From assembly GCF_014645535.1 (NCBI RefSeq), contig NZ_BMLX01000001.1:365169-429168 (forward strand): 64,000 nucleotides of DNA. The letters are read 5' to 3'. Source of the stretch: Silvimonas iriomotensis. Its GTDB lineage: Bacteria > Pseudomonadota > Gammaproteobacteria > Burkholderiales > Chitinibacteraceae. This document shows, one piece after another, positions 17,911 through 26,568 of the stretch (the first letter of the stretch is position 1; every line of letters starts with the position of its first letter). A program made the translations under genes and the position numbers. The notes under the pieces were generated by a model. That model had not been told where the DNA came from and did not search any database. It saw nothing but the letters and a program-made list of their open reading frames with translations.

Positions 17911-18858
17911 GTGAGCATCAACCCCAATCTGGTCGAAGACATCCGTGCCGCATCGCGCACCATGGTGCGTGAGCTGGGTTTCATGAAGTCTACGCTGGCC
18001 GGGACGCGTTATTCCCCGTCTGCAGTGCATGCCTTGTTAGAGATTGATATGCACGGCGCCATGCCGGCAGCCCAGTTGGTACAAGCCCTCGGGCTGGAGA
18101 AATCCAGTGTGAGCCGGATGGTGGGCAAGCTGATTGAGGCGGGCGAGATTGAAGAAACCGGCGCCATGGATGACGGCCGCTTCAAGCAACTTGCGCTCAC
18201 CACACAAGGCAAAAAGACCATCGTCGACATCCACACGCATGGGCAACAGCAAGTGATCTCGGCCCTTGGCCAGCTGGACGCTGATCAGCAACTTGTCGTG
18301 GCACAAGGTCTCGGGGCCTATGCGAACGCGTTGAAACAGCGCAACCAGCGACCCCATGAAGCTGTTGCCAACCCGATCGGGATTCATGCGGGATACCGGC
18401 CGGGCCTGGTGGGGCGGATTGCCCAGATGCACGCTGATTTTTATTCCCGGCACTGGCACTTTGGGCCATTCTTCGAGAGCAAGGTGGCTGCGGGCGTTGC
18501 AGAGTTTGTGCCACGACTGGACCAACCGGTGAACCAGATCTGGGCGGCAGTGCAAAACGGACGCATTGTCGGGTCGATTGCGATTGACGGCCAGGATCTG
18601 GGCAACAACGAGGCGCACTTGCGCTGGTTCATTCTGGATGACGGTTGTCGCGGCTCCGGCATAGGCCGCGAACTGCTGACGAAGGCCGTCGAGTTCTGTG
18701 ATGAGAAGGGCTTCAGCGCAACCCAGCTATGGACCTTCAAAGGGCTGGATGCCGCACGCCGGTTGTATGAGTCATCTGGCTTTACGCTTGCGTGGGAAGA
18801 AGAGGGCACGCAGTGGGGCAGCACGGTTACCGAGCAGCAATTCACCCGCAAAGTTTAA
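17911..18858 (+). CDS. MarR-family regulator fused to GNAT acetyltransferase
   Basis: This two-domain protein of ~315 residues starts with a MarR-type winged helix: ALLEIDMHGAMPAAQLVQALGLEKSSVSRMVGKLIEAGEIEE gives the recognition helix, and MDDGRFKQLALTTQGKK the wing. The C-terminal ~160 residues are a GNAT domain with the acetyl-CoA motif DDGCRGSGIGRELLTKAVEF and the following CDEKGFSATQLWTF. Such fusions are a known family; the small molecule they acetylate is generally unknown. The start is GTG at 17911 with AAGGA nine bases upstream. The promoter region carries two TTGCA-type palindromes. Confidence 0.9.
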   Translation: MSINPNLVEDIRAASRTMVRELGFMKSTLAGTRYSPSAVHALLEIDMHGAMPAAQLVQALGLEKSSVSRMVGKLIEAGEIEETGAMDDGRFKQLALTTQGKKTIVDIHTHGQQQVISALGQLDADQQLVVAQGLGAYANALKQRNQRPHEAVANPIGIHAGYRPGLVGRIAQMHADFYSRHWHFGPFFESKVAAGVAEFVPRLDQPVNQIWAAVQNGRIVGSIAIDGQDLGNNEAHLRWFILDDGCRGSGIGRELLTKAVEFCDEKGFSATQLWTFKGLDAARRLYESSGFTLAWEEEGTQWGSTVTEQQFTRKV

Positions 18859-18925
18859 GGCCGGGCGAATCCGCTTCTTTCAGGCGCAACGCTTCAATCC
18901 GGGGCCATCACCGCAATCCTGAAAA

Positions 18926-18952
18926 CAGGCCACAGCCTCGCGCTGTGACCTG
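18926..18952. terminator. Hairpin between convergent MarR-GNAT and SDR genes
   Basis: CAGGcCACAGC and GCTGTGaCCTG form an 11-bp stem with one mismatch around CTCGC. No long T run follows on either strand, so it is a weak, possibly bidirectional terminator. Confidence 0.45.
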
Positions 18953-19003
18953 TTCCATGTTTCGGGACAATCCAGGCATCGGCTCATCCCGTTGTGGCAG
19001 CGC

Positions 19004-19753
19004 TTACTGGGCGGTATAAGCGCCATCCACCGCCACAGACTGCCCGGTCAGATAACGGGCCTTGTCAGACGCCAGCCACACGATAGTCTCGGCAATTTCT
19101 TCCGGCGTTGCAGCGCGCCGGGCGGGAATGCTGGCCAGAAACCCGTTCTTGACCGCTTCATCGCGCCCCAGAAAACGCTCCAGCATATCCGTCTGCACCG
19201 GGCCAGGCGCCACGGCGTTCACCCGCACACCCACCGGTGCGCCTTCCAGTGCGGCGCTGCGGGTCAGCCCTTCAACGGCATGTTTGCTGGCCACATAAAC
19301 CGATGCCCCAACCATGCCCACCTGGCCGGCAATCGACGACAGATTGACAATGGCGCCCGCGCCCTGCGCCTGCATCACGCGCATCTCATGCTTGATGGAC
19401 AGCAGCGCACCCAGCACATTGGTTTCAAACGTATCGCGGTAGTTCTGTTCAGTCTGTTCGGTCACCGGCTTGTTCTGGCCCTCCACACCGGCGTTGTTCA
19501 CCGCCACATCAAGGCGCCCGAACCGGGCGACGGCTCCCTCGATCAGCGCTCGTACTTCGACCTCTTGTGTCACATCCGCCTTGATGAATTCGGCTTGCGC
19601 ACCCAGGGCGCGCAATTCTGCCGCCAGCGCCTGGCCAGCTTCCGGCCGCCGGCCGCTCACCACAATGTTCACGCCGAGCTTGCCAAACGCCAGCGCAGTA
19701 GCGCGGCCAATGCCGGTCAGTGCGCCAGTAATCAGAACGGTTTGCGTAGTCAT
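19004..19753 (-). CDS. Short-chain dehydrogenase/reductase, SDR family
   Basis: This is a cytosolic NAD(P)-dependent oxidoreductase of 249 residues. The cofactor motif TGALTGIGRA, the NNAG motif (DVAVNNAGVEG), the catalytic Ser in NLSSIAG and the YxxxK in YVASKHA are all present. The C-terminus has the classical PGPVQTDM and YLTGQSVAVDGAY segments. The ATG at 19753 has AAGGAG 6 bases upstream. It is divergent from a LysR-type gene, a common arrangement in which the LysR protein controls the dehydrogenase. The substrate is unknown. Confidence 0.93.
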   Translation of the reverse strand: MTTQTVLITGALTGIGRATALAFGKLGVNIVVSGRRPEAGQALAAELRALGAQAEFIKADVTQEVEVRALIEGAVARFGRLDVAVNNAGVEGQNKPVTEQTEQNYRDTFETNVLGALLSIKHEMRVMQAQGAGAIVNLSSIAGQVGMVGASVYVASKHAVEGLTRSAALEGAPVGVRVNAVAPGPVQTDMLERFLGRDEAVKNGFLASIPARRAATPEEIAETIVWLASDKARYLTGQSVAVDGAYTAQ

Positions 19754-19872
19754 GAAGTTCTCCTTTGGGTTCAGGTCTTGCCACGGCACTCACTTTGATT
19801 GATTCCAAAGATTTGAACTAGATATGCTGAAGTTGTATAAATCATTCCATTAAAGAATGAATAAGGCATCAG

Positions 19873-20784
19873 GTGGACAAGCTATCCGCAATGAAAACCT
19901 TTGTACGCGTGGCCGAGGCGGGCAGTTTTTCTGCCGTGGCCGGCGAGGCAGGGATGACCCAGAGTGCGGTCAGCAAACAAGTGGCTGCGCTGGAGCGTGA
20001 CCTCGGCGCACGGCTGTTCAGCCGCACCACACGCTCGCTCTCACTGACCGAAGAAGGGCAGCGCTACTTCGAACAAGTCCGCCGTCTGGTGGTGGAAATC
20101 GAAGGCGCGGAAGAAACGCTGCGCCAGGGCACTGGCCAGATACAGGGCTTGATCCGCATCGCCGCACCGGTGGGCTTTGGCCGGCTCAAGTTGATGCCGC
20201 TGGTGCAGATGTTCATGGCAAAACATCCTGGCTTGAAGGTCGACCTTCAACTGCACGACGGGTTTATCGACCTTGTCGAACAAGGCATTGATGTCTCTAT
20301 CCGCATTGGCGAGCTGGCGGACAGTGGCCTTGTCGCGCGCCGCGTTGGCACCTCGCACCGGCTACTGGTCGCGCACAGAGACTACCTTCGGCAACTCCCT
20401 CACGGCCTTGCCGCCCCGACCAGCCCGCAGGATCTGGGCAAACACAATTGCCTGATCTACACGGGCCTTTCTACCCGCAACCTGTGGCGCTTTACCGCAG
20501 CTGCAGGCGCCACCGCGCCCGAGGGCACCAGCCAGAGCGTCGCGGTGCAAGGATGCCTGCAAACCAACAGCAGTGAAGTCATGCGCTTTGCCATCCTCTC
20601 CGGCATGGGCATCGGCTACGTGCCAGACTGGCTGCTTGGCCCGGAACTGCAAAGTGGCGAAATAGCCCGCCTGATGACCGACTGGCACCCACCCGCATCC
20701 CCCATCCACCTGGTCAGCCCGCCAGAACGACGACACGCGGCCAGAGTGCGGGCATTTGGAGATTTTGTTGCGGACGCTTTTTAG
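19873..20784 (+). CDS. LysR-family transcriptional regulator
   Basis: The 303-residue protein has an N-terminal winged helix (MKTFVRVAEAGSFSAVAGEA then MTQSAVSKQVAALERDLGARLF) followed by a periplasmic-binding-protein-like effector domain. The start is GTG at 19873 after AAGG. It is divergent from the SDR gene with a 119-base shared control region, so it probably regulates that gene and itself. It is the last chromosomal gene before the left end of the ssrA island. Confidence 0.94.
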   Translation: MDKLSAMKTFVRVAEAGSFSAVAGEAGMTQSAVSKQVAALERDLGARLFSRTTRSLSLTEEGQRYFEQVRRLVVEIEGAEETLRQGTGQIQGLIRIAAPVGFGRLKLMPLVQMFMAKHPGLKVDLQLHDGFIDLVEQGIDVSIRIGELADSGLVARRVGTSHRLLVAHRDYLRQLPHGLAAPTSPQDLGKHNCLIYTGLSTRNLWRFTAAAGATAPEGTSQSVAVQGCLQTNSSEVMRFAILSGMGIGYVPDWLLGPELQSGEIARLMTDWHPPASPIHLVSPPERRHAARVRAFGDFVADAF

Positions 20785-20885
20785 GGGGTGCCTGCAAACG
20801 GCGGCTAGCCGGTGATGCGGCCTGAGCCCGGGCTGGCATCGAACTGAAGCCACTGCGCTGTTCGGGGTGATGTGAGGGGCAATGT

Positions 20886-20922
20886 GAAAAAAGAAAAAGC
20901 CCTGAATAATCAGGGTTTTGTC
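20886..20922. terminator. Hairpin terminator, probably the original ssrA terminator (also serves LysR)
   Basis: On the minus strand the stem CCCTGAttatTCAGGG is followed by CTTTTTCTTTTTT. It lies just beyond the displaced copy of the ssrA 3' end at 20935-20950. This suggests it terminated ssrA before the island inserted. On the plus strand it can end the LysR transcript. Confidence 0.7.
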
Positions 20923-20934
20923 TCGATGTGATGG

Positions 20935-20950
20935 GCCGGCGGGAGTCGAA
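20935..20950 (+). repeat. Distal attachment site (att) of the ssrA island
   Basis: GCCGGCGGGAGTCGAA repeats exactly the segment of the ssrA 3' end at 30195-30210. The bases outside it (minus strand GGC then CCATCA) do not restore the full tmRNA acceptor end. Confidence 0.85.
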
Positions 20951-21004
20951 AATTCTGCTATTACCCGCATTTTTCCTGAGTTTAAAAACCTGATCTGATC
21001 AATG

Positions 21005-21026
21005 TACCCCTAAGAGTACCCCTAAA
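21005..21026 (+). promoter_or_regulatory. Left pair of TACCCCTAA direct repeats (putative integrase arm sites)
   Basis: TACCCCTAAG (21005-21014) and TACCCCTAAA (21017-21026) are spaced by 12 bases start to start. The same pair with the same spacing occurs at the other end of the island. Confidence 0.65.
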
Positions 21027-21136
21027 ATTTCGGGGTAGACCCTTATCCAACTCGTGCTTCGTGTCAGGAGAGCGTCTGCACCCTGGCAACTCAAAGCATG
21101 GCCGACGAACGTTCGCGCTGCGTCGTGCCTCTTGGG

Positions 21137-21970
21137 CTATTCAAGCTTAATCATCGACCTTGAACTGAGTTCAACGGGAGAAAGCTTATCAAGTTGGTAG
21201 TTTGCCTCATCAAGCCTGCGCAGAGCCCCACGAAGTTTATGTTTATAGACCAGGCGCTTTCCGACTCCGATTAGCAGTACAGGCAGCACGATAGCGTAAT
21301 GCCAGATTGTGGCGTGCATACCTACGCACAAACCGCCGAGTATCAAAGTCCAGATTACAAGGGTTACATAGATTGGCTTTTGGGGGATAGCGGCCTGCGC
21401 TTGCTGAACCTGTTCAACTGCATCTTTGAGACCGGATGTAGCGCCTTTTTTAGCACCAAGAGCTTTCTCGATGGCGTAGGCGGCGCGCATTGCTTGTTCT
21501 TTACTTGCCAATGATAGCGTGCCCACATCGTTCATCATCCGGGCTGCATCGCTCACCGTTTCAAACTGATCTTCGAGACTTGCGAATAGTTCGCTATGTT
21601 CTTCTTGAGCCGTGGCTTCATCGTAAGAATCCAGGTCAGCTAAAATCCCGTGTGAGAAGAAGTAATCTTGCACGGCCTCAAATGTGTTGCCGCGCAGCTT
21701 CAGCATGAACTCGTGATTGTCCTGCTCTTTCTTCGTGAGGCCGGATGTCCCAGAGCTAGCAGCCAGGGAGGCTACAGATGAACGAGATTGCCTCTTGGCG
21801 TTGGTGTTGGTGCTGTATCGAATGCCGGTTCCCGGTACGCTGGCCGTTATTCTGCCGCGTGTGTTGTAGGTAAACCCTTTTCCGCCAATAGAAGTGCTCA
21901 CACCGCTCTTGCTGAAGTTCAAGCGAACACCAGGCATTAGCTTGACCGATTTTCTAAAACCCCATCCCAT
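21137..21970 (-). CDS. DUF4236 protein with C-terminal membrane segments
   Basis: The first ~55 residues match the DUF4236 pattern: MGWGFRKSVKLMPGVRLNFS, then KSGVSTSIGGKGFTYNTRGR and a PGTGIRYS end. A Ser-rich linker, a helical region and two membrane helices at about residues 205-245 follow (YVTLVIWTLILGGLCVGMHA, then WHYAIVLPVLLIGVGKRL). The ATG at 21970 is preferred over one at 21979 because AGGA is 8 bases upstream. The function of DUF4236 is unknown; it occurs widely in mobile and accessory regions. It is the outermost cargo gene of the island, reading toward its left end. Confidence 0.8.
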   Translation of the reverse strand: MGWGFRKSVKLMPGVRLNFSKSGVSTSIGGKGFTYNTRGRITASVPGTGIRYSTNTNAKRQSRSSVASLAASSGTSGLTKKEQDNHEFMLKLRGNTFEAVQDYFFSHGILADLDSYDEATAQEEHSELFASLEDQFETVSDAARMMNDVGTLSLASKEQAMRAAYAIEKALGAKKGATSGLKDAVEQVQQAQAAIPQKPIYVTLVIWTLILGGLCVGMHATIWHYAIVLPVLLIGVGKRLVYKHKLRGALRRLDEANYQLDKLSPVELSSRSMIKLE

Positions 21971-22398
21971 GTTCTGCATCCTGCAATAAAGATGCTCAAA
22001 TTTTAAGCAGGATGTACTGCTCAAACAGCGGCAAAAGGTCGCACCAGGACAGATAAGCGGTAGCTAATTTTCGTGCATTTGTTGGATGTAGTTGCTTCAC
22101 CATCACTTAGGGCTTGGCTGGAGTAGGTGCTTGGCAGTATCGCTGAGTAGCAGAGGGGGCCGCTAAATCACTGGGTCGACAGTGCAAAGCCTGATCCTAA
22201 ACAAGATCATGACCATTGACCCGTCGCTCGCTCGTCATGCTGCCTCTCGTCCACGAGGTGGTGCGTTCTTGGCTCGGGGTGTGACTTCAATGACCCACAT
22301 GCATCGCCTGTGCGCTGGTCAGTTTCTGTCTTGGTTTATCATCCCCAAGGTAGTTTGGGCTCCCCGCCATTTAAAAACTCTACTAATAAGAGGTTATT
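21971..22398. other. Intergenic stretch between divergent cargo genes
   Basis: The stretch is AT-richer than the chromosome. I see no gene or RNA signature, only presumed promoters for the two divergent neighbours. Confidence 0.5.
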
Positions 22399-23793
22399 TT
22401 GTCAGCCGATTCTGCAACCACGACTCTGCCATCCGAACTGGAAGAATTCATTGCTTCGCTACTTTCCGTCACACCGGTCGATCAGCCATTCAGCGCCCAA
22501 CACAATAACTGGAGTTACCCATCAGTAACTCGTGCGGAACTCGCCGAATCATTTAGTTTACTTAATGATCGGGTGTTGATTGAGATCAAATCCGTTCAGC
22601 CAGAATCAGTTGAGGCAACAGCAACTCAGCTAAATCTGTTGGCTACACGTGTAGGATGGACTCGCCAAAACGTATTACCTCAACTACCAGGAAACCCTCC
22701 TGTGGGAGTCGCGGTAATTCTATCGTTATTGGAAGCAATTCGTTCCCAAGTAGACAGGCTTGAGTTCACCCGAACTAGCAAGCTACCAAAGCCTGAAGAT
22801 TTATCCAATGACGTTGCCGCCGCAAAAAAAATGCGAACGGCACTACGTGCTGGTGAGAATCTCTTGAAGGAGCTTCAGCCTCGGCTTAATGGGCTAAATG
22901 TTGGTGTTGATTACATCATCGCTGCACAAAGCGCGATGGCCCAATTGCCAGAAGACCTTGCGAGCCTGAATGAGAAGCGGGAGCGCGTGGAGTCAACGGC
23001 CGGCGAGATTTTAAAAATGCAAGGTACCGCTAAGAATGCGGTATCCGATTTGATGGAAAAGATAAAGGACTTGGCGGAGCTTCATGAACGTGCTGAGAAA
23101 ACTCTTGATCGAGCAGATGAAGCATACCGAGCCAACACGAGCCAAGGGTTAGCATCCGCATTTAAAGACCGTGCAGATTCGCTGACACAATCGGTGTGGG
23201 TATGGGTATTCGGCTTGATTGGCGCACTGGCTGGAGGTGGTTTTGTCGGATATTTACAGTTAGATCGCTTAACCGCCATGATCGACAAGGCCGCTGCGTC
23301 TCAGGGGCAGAGTAGTACCGCTATCTGGGTCGATTTTGTACTATCCATTCTCAGCATTGGTGGGCCGTTTTGGTTCGCATGGCTAGCGACTAAACAGATT
23401 GGCCAACGGTTTAAACTTGCTGAGGATTATGCATATAAGGCCTCAATTTCCAAAGCGTATGAGGGCTATCGTCAAGAGGCAGTACGACTTGATCCAACTT
23501 TCCAGTCACGACTTTTTTCTTCCGCGTTGACGCGTCTTGAGGAAATTCCTTTACGGGTCATGGACGAAACCAACCATGGGAGTCCTTGGCATGCGCTTCT
23601 TGACTCTGATGTAATTCGGCAAGCAGTCAATACTGTGCCCCAATTTGCTGATCGCGTCATTCAACTTGCAAAAGATGCATTGCCTGATGCCAAGGAAGTG
23701 GTGAAAAACGAAGTAGAGGCAGCAGGGGAGAAGGCTAAGCGAATCATTGATGAGGTTCGTACTTCAACAGAAGCTGAAAAACAGCCCCAATGA
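22399..23793 (+). CDS. Membrane protein with long helical region, unknown function
   Basis: The 464-residue protein starts with TTG at 22399, supported by an AAGAGG site 6 bases upstream. Residues ~1-130 are probably globular. Residues ~140-255 are predicted helical/coiled coil (LASLNEKRERVESTAGEILK, DLMEKIKDLAELHERAEKTL). Two membrane segments follow at about 262-284 (VWVWVFGLIGALAGGGFVGY) and 308-330 (WVDFVLSILSIGGPFWFAWL), then a helical C-terminal tail with charged residues. No catalytic motif is visible. Lower GC and its position in the ssrA island mark it as acquired. A membrane effector or sensor of a defence system is possible but only a guess. Confidence 0.8.
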   Translation: MSADSATTTLPSELEEFIASLLSVTPVDQPFSAQHNNWSYPSVTRAELAESFSLLNDRVLIEIKSVQPESVEATATQLNLLATRVGWTRQNVLPQLPGNPPVGVAVILSLLEAIRSQVDRLEFTRTSKLPKPEDLSNDVAAAKKMRTALRAGENLLKELQPRLNGLNVGVDYIIAAQSAMAQLPEDLASLNEKRERVESTAGEILKMQGTAKNAVSDLMEKIKDLAELHERAEKTLDRADEAYRANTSQGLASAFKDRADSLTQSVWVWVFGLIGALAGGGFVGYLQLDRLTAMIDKAAASQGQSSTAIWVDFVLSILSIGGPFWFAWLATKQIGQRFKLAEDYAYKASISKAYEGYRQEAVRLDPTFQSRLFSSALTRLEEIPLRVMDETNHGSPWHALLDSDVIRQAVNTVPQFADRVIQLAKDALPDAKEVVKNEVEAAGEKAKRIIDEVRTSTEAEKQPQ

Positions 23794-23883
23794 AGTGAGA
23801 TGTTCTTACTTTGCTAGTTGCGGTATTTGAATTAGCTCGCTTACCTAGTGACGTGTAATGAGTTTGAATTGCGCGTTGCTAGG

Positions 23884-24465
23884 TTAAGTTTTCATTACCT
23901 GTTGAGCGAGCTTGTTGACATAGCCGTTAATTGTATTGAGCACGGAGAGTCGCTTTTCTGCATAGAGCAGCGCCAGCTTCTGGTACCTGCGAACATGCAT
24001 ACCTTTTGGGCGAAAACGTAAATCTGACGTTAATCCCGGTTTGGTGCCAATACGTCTGCCCAGCGCGTGCATCCGATAAATCTGCCGGGTGAGCTTGCCG
24101 ACATTTTGAACCGGATAAGCAAGCTTTTTGCATTTGCGGCAAGAGATGTTTTCGCTCAGATAGAGTAATGCAACGCGGCGTTCGCAGATCGGACAAAGAA
24201 ACCAAGGGCGGGTATTACCATAATGGCAGGCGCTGCTGTCGAGGTAGATCGATTGCACTACATCCCGCTTCTGGCCACCAGCTTCCCAGAAATATCGAAC
24301 ATTGACCCCACCTTGACCTCCCATTATTTGGATCAAGGGTTTGGGCTCGGCACCGTTTGGCTCAGGTTGGCCCAACAACGTATTTTTCCCGGCAATTAGC
24401 AGGCCTTCACGTTTGAGATGGCGTACGTCCAGGCGGAGAAAATCTGTAGTGAGTGCCTTGCCCAT
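23884..24465 (-). CDS. Zinc-ribbon protein of mobile elements, unknown function
   Basis: The 193-residue protein contains WFLCPICERRVALLYLSENI followed by SCRKCKKLAYPVQ, a four-Cys zinc ribbon in the middle. The flanks are SLDVR-like (FLRLDVRHLKREGLL) and basic C-terminal (MHVRRYQKLALLYAEKRL). This arrangement (RPWF-CP-C-RRV-LY-CRKC-LAY) is frequent in hypothetical proteins of phages and genomic islands, but no function is established as far as I know. DNA or RNA binding is plausible. The start at 24465 has no clear ribosome binding site. The gene stands alone, convergent with the membrane-protein gene. Confidence 0.75.
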   Translation of the reverse strand: MGKALTTDFLRLDVRHLKREGLLIAGKNTLLGQPEPNGAEPKPLIQIMGGQGGVNVRYFWEAGGQKRDVVQSIYLDSSACHYGNTRPWFLCPICERRVALLYLSENISCRKCKKLAYPVQNVGKLTRQIYRMHALGRRIGTKPGLTSDLRFRPKGMHVRRYQKLALLYAEKRLSVLNTINGYVNKLAQQVMKT

Positions 24466-24724
24466 ACGAAATCAATAGTTAAATTAGTGAGATCAAGCGC
24501 TGGCGCGCTTTCTAAGCGGGTGAAATGTGCATACTTTTTGACAATAAACGTATGTTTTCCGTCGTTCTAGTGATGTTTTTGCAGCATTTTGGGCCCCCCA
24601 AGGGGCATTTGCTCACTTTTTTTCGCTTTTCGTATACCAATTTGCTGTCTCGCCCACGAGTCACATTAACTGCAACTTTAGCCACATAGCGTACAAATCT
24701 CACTCAATCCCGAGGCCAGAGAAC

Positions 24725-25450
24725 ATGCCAAACCTTGAAGGTGCTATTCAGGCGTCACACGAAATCAAAGACGCAGTAGAAGCCGTACTGCTTGTCACCG
24801 AGGTACAAGACAGCGGGGAGGCAAGGGTGGGGCAATGTCTCTGCCTGACCATTTGCGAGCAATACGTGGCCATGTTGCAGCTTGTGGATGCTGGCTCCGC
24901 TACGCAAGCACCCATCCTGATACGGCCCATGCTGGAGTCACTGGCAGACCTGCTTAACCTAGTGGCAAATGCCGACTATCTTAACCAGTTGCACTTCAAA
25001 GCTGCCCGTGAGAACAGAGAGACCTTTCGCAGGTATCTGCTAGTGCCCGATATGCAGGATGATGCGGCGGCATTAGCTGATATGCACAGGATCAAAGACG
25101 AAGCAGATCAAAAGTATCAGGAGCTTCGCGCACTGGGCTTCGAGCAGGAGAATATGGAAACCACCCTTCTTAACGCCGGGCTGGAGCACGATTATGTTGC
25201 CTATCGGGTGTTGTGTGCCCACACGCATAACCAGTTTGTGTCACTCCTGGCAAGGCATGCCGGGGTTGGAGAGTTGCGCTACCGAGACCAACCCGCTCGT
25301 GCGGTGACATTCGGGTTTTTGAAAATGGCGACGGCCATTCTGGGACGCACCATTCAAACTTTACCGGCTTACACCTTGCACGCGCAGGCCGACATAGATG
25401 CGCTTATAGACCGCATTAATGCAATCTGGGACGAGAGAGTGGGCGAATGA
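24725..25450 (+). CDS. DUF5677-like helical protein (first gene of a two-gene module)
   Basis: The protein of 241 residues is almost all helical. The segment ILIRPMLESLADLLNLVANA then DYLNQLHFKAARENRETFRR resembles the DUF5677 family (R..lE..ad pattern). A second half contains YRVLCAHTHNQFVSLLARH, with a conserved-looking His/Asn motif. DUF5677 proteins are uncharacterised and frequent in accessory DNA. The stop overlaps the next start (ATGA), so the two products are made together. A 250-base upstream region with AT-rich TTGACA-like sequence likely holds the promoter. Confidence 0.7.
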   Translation: MPNLEGAIQASHEIKDAVEAVLLVTEVQDSGEARVGQCLCLTICEQYVAMLQLVDAGSATQAPILIRPMLESLADLLNLVANADYLNQLHFKAARENRETFRRYLLVPDMQDDAAALADMHRIKDEADQKYQELRALGFEQENMETTLLNAGLEHDYVAYRVLCAHTHNQFVSLLARHAGVGELRYRDQPARAVTFGFLKMATAILGRTIQTLPAYTLHAQADIDALIDRINAIWDERVGE

Positions 25451-26268
25451 GCAACGAAAGCAAACCCAGCTCCTTTAAACGGCTGCAAGAGCCCATCTGG
25501 AGTAATCCCCGGCCTGGACCATACGCTCTCATGCAAACCCGTAACCCAGAGCATGAAGCAGCAGACCTTGCTAAGGGCGTGGCCCGTGTGGGTGGTGAAC
25601 ACATTCCCCTCAACTACTTGGCGGCCTACATGCGGGCATCTGCGTGCATGCTGGAAAAGGCCACCGAGGTAAATGACCTTGATCAGCTCTGTATTCCCTT
25701 GCTGATGCTTCAACGGCATGCACTGGAGCTGATGCTTAAAGACATCCTGACGCTTATCTACGACGCAGACGATTATCAGTATTTGGCGAAGCACCCTGGC
25801 GCAGTGGTGTTACCGCTAGACAATGAGAAACGGCGGAAGGCTATGATTAAGCATGACCTCGTAAAGTTGGCCCAGATGCTGAAGGATGGGGCGAACGCCT
25901 TGCAGTACGCCCCGCCGCCGGCTGGCCTAATGACACTGGCTGAAGACATATCCAAGCTGGAAAAAAATTCCCCCACGTTTACCCGGTACTCCGAGAGCAC
26001 GGACAAACTGCAACACTTGCCAGCACAGGTAATCATCCCCGTGCGTGACTATCAGGACAGGCTTAACGCGTTGTACGAGGAAATCTTTGGGCTGGACGCA
26101 ATAACCGGGGATAACTACTCAATGGCCGCTAGGTACGCCCAGATGAACGCTATCAACCAAATGTCAGCGGAAGGGCACCCGTGGTATGTCGCCCTCGAGG
26201 AACACTTGTGGAGTACGCCCGCACCCCAACCTCCGGCATATGATGCCCCGTACAAGGACTGTCCGTAG
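25447..26268 (+). CDS. HEPN-like helical protein (second gene of the module)
   Basis: The 273-residue protein shows the pattern LMLQRHALELMLKDILTLIY followed ~55 residues later by MIKHDLVKLAQMLKDG. The pairing of ELxLK with HxLxxL is typical of HEPN-like and AbiV-like helical domains. I cannot confirm the RNase motif (RxxxxH). The C-terminus is Pro-rich (WSTPAPQPPAYDAPYKDC). It is coupled by a 4-base overlap to the DUF5677-like gene. A toxin-like or phage-defence role is inference from domain class and island context. Confidence 0.65.
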   Translation: MSNESKPSSFKRLQEPIWSNPRPGPYALMQTRNPEHEAADLAKGVARVGGEHIPLNYLAAYMRASACMLEKATEVNDLDQLCIPLLMLQRHALELMLKDILTLIYDADDYQYLAKHPGAVVLPLDNEKRRKAMIKHDLVKLAQMLKDGANALQYAPPPAGLMTLAEDISKLEKNSPTFTRYSESTDKLQHLPAQVIIPVRDYQDRLNALYEEIFGLDAITGDNYSMAARYAQMNAINQMSAEGHPWYVALEEHLWSTPAPQPPAYDAPYKDCP

Positions 26269-26568
26269 GTAAGAAGCAACTGCGTCATGAGTCGAAGTTT
26301 GCTAAACGACCGCGGCCCGATGCGGTGCGTGATGGCATCAAAACAGCTTGACCTTGCTAATGGCTGCTGCCTGCAATTGTGGCTGCCCAAAATACAGTTC
26401 ATGAAACCGCGTAGTTCTGAAGTCGGCAGCTAACAGAGCTGCCTCAAGATGGTGATTCTAAAGAGGGGTACGGTTAGCGAACCTTAAAAAAGGGCAACCC
26501 TTGGTTTTTGGTACGGAATGCGTACTAAAAACCAAAGGCGCCTGTTTTATGGGTTCAATATCCGTACT
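26269..26568. other. Intergenic region with GTAC-rich inverted repeats
   Basis: No gene is visible. A large palindrome lies at 26498-26540, and several further GTAC/TACGG motifs follow (26562-26612). The region separates the cargo pair from the regulatory/replication-like genes. Confidence 0.5.
26498..26540. repeat. 17-bp imperfect inverted repeat with 7-base loop
   Basis: Left arm CCCTTGGTTTTTGGTAC and right arm GTACTAAAAACCAAAGG pair with two mismatches around GGAATGC. It could be a bidirectional terminator between convergent genes or a binding or replication site. Confidence 0.6.
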
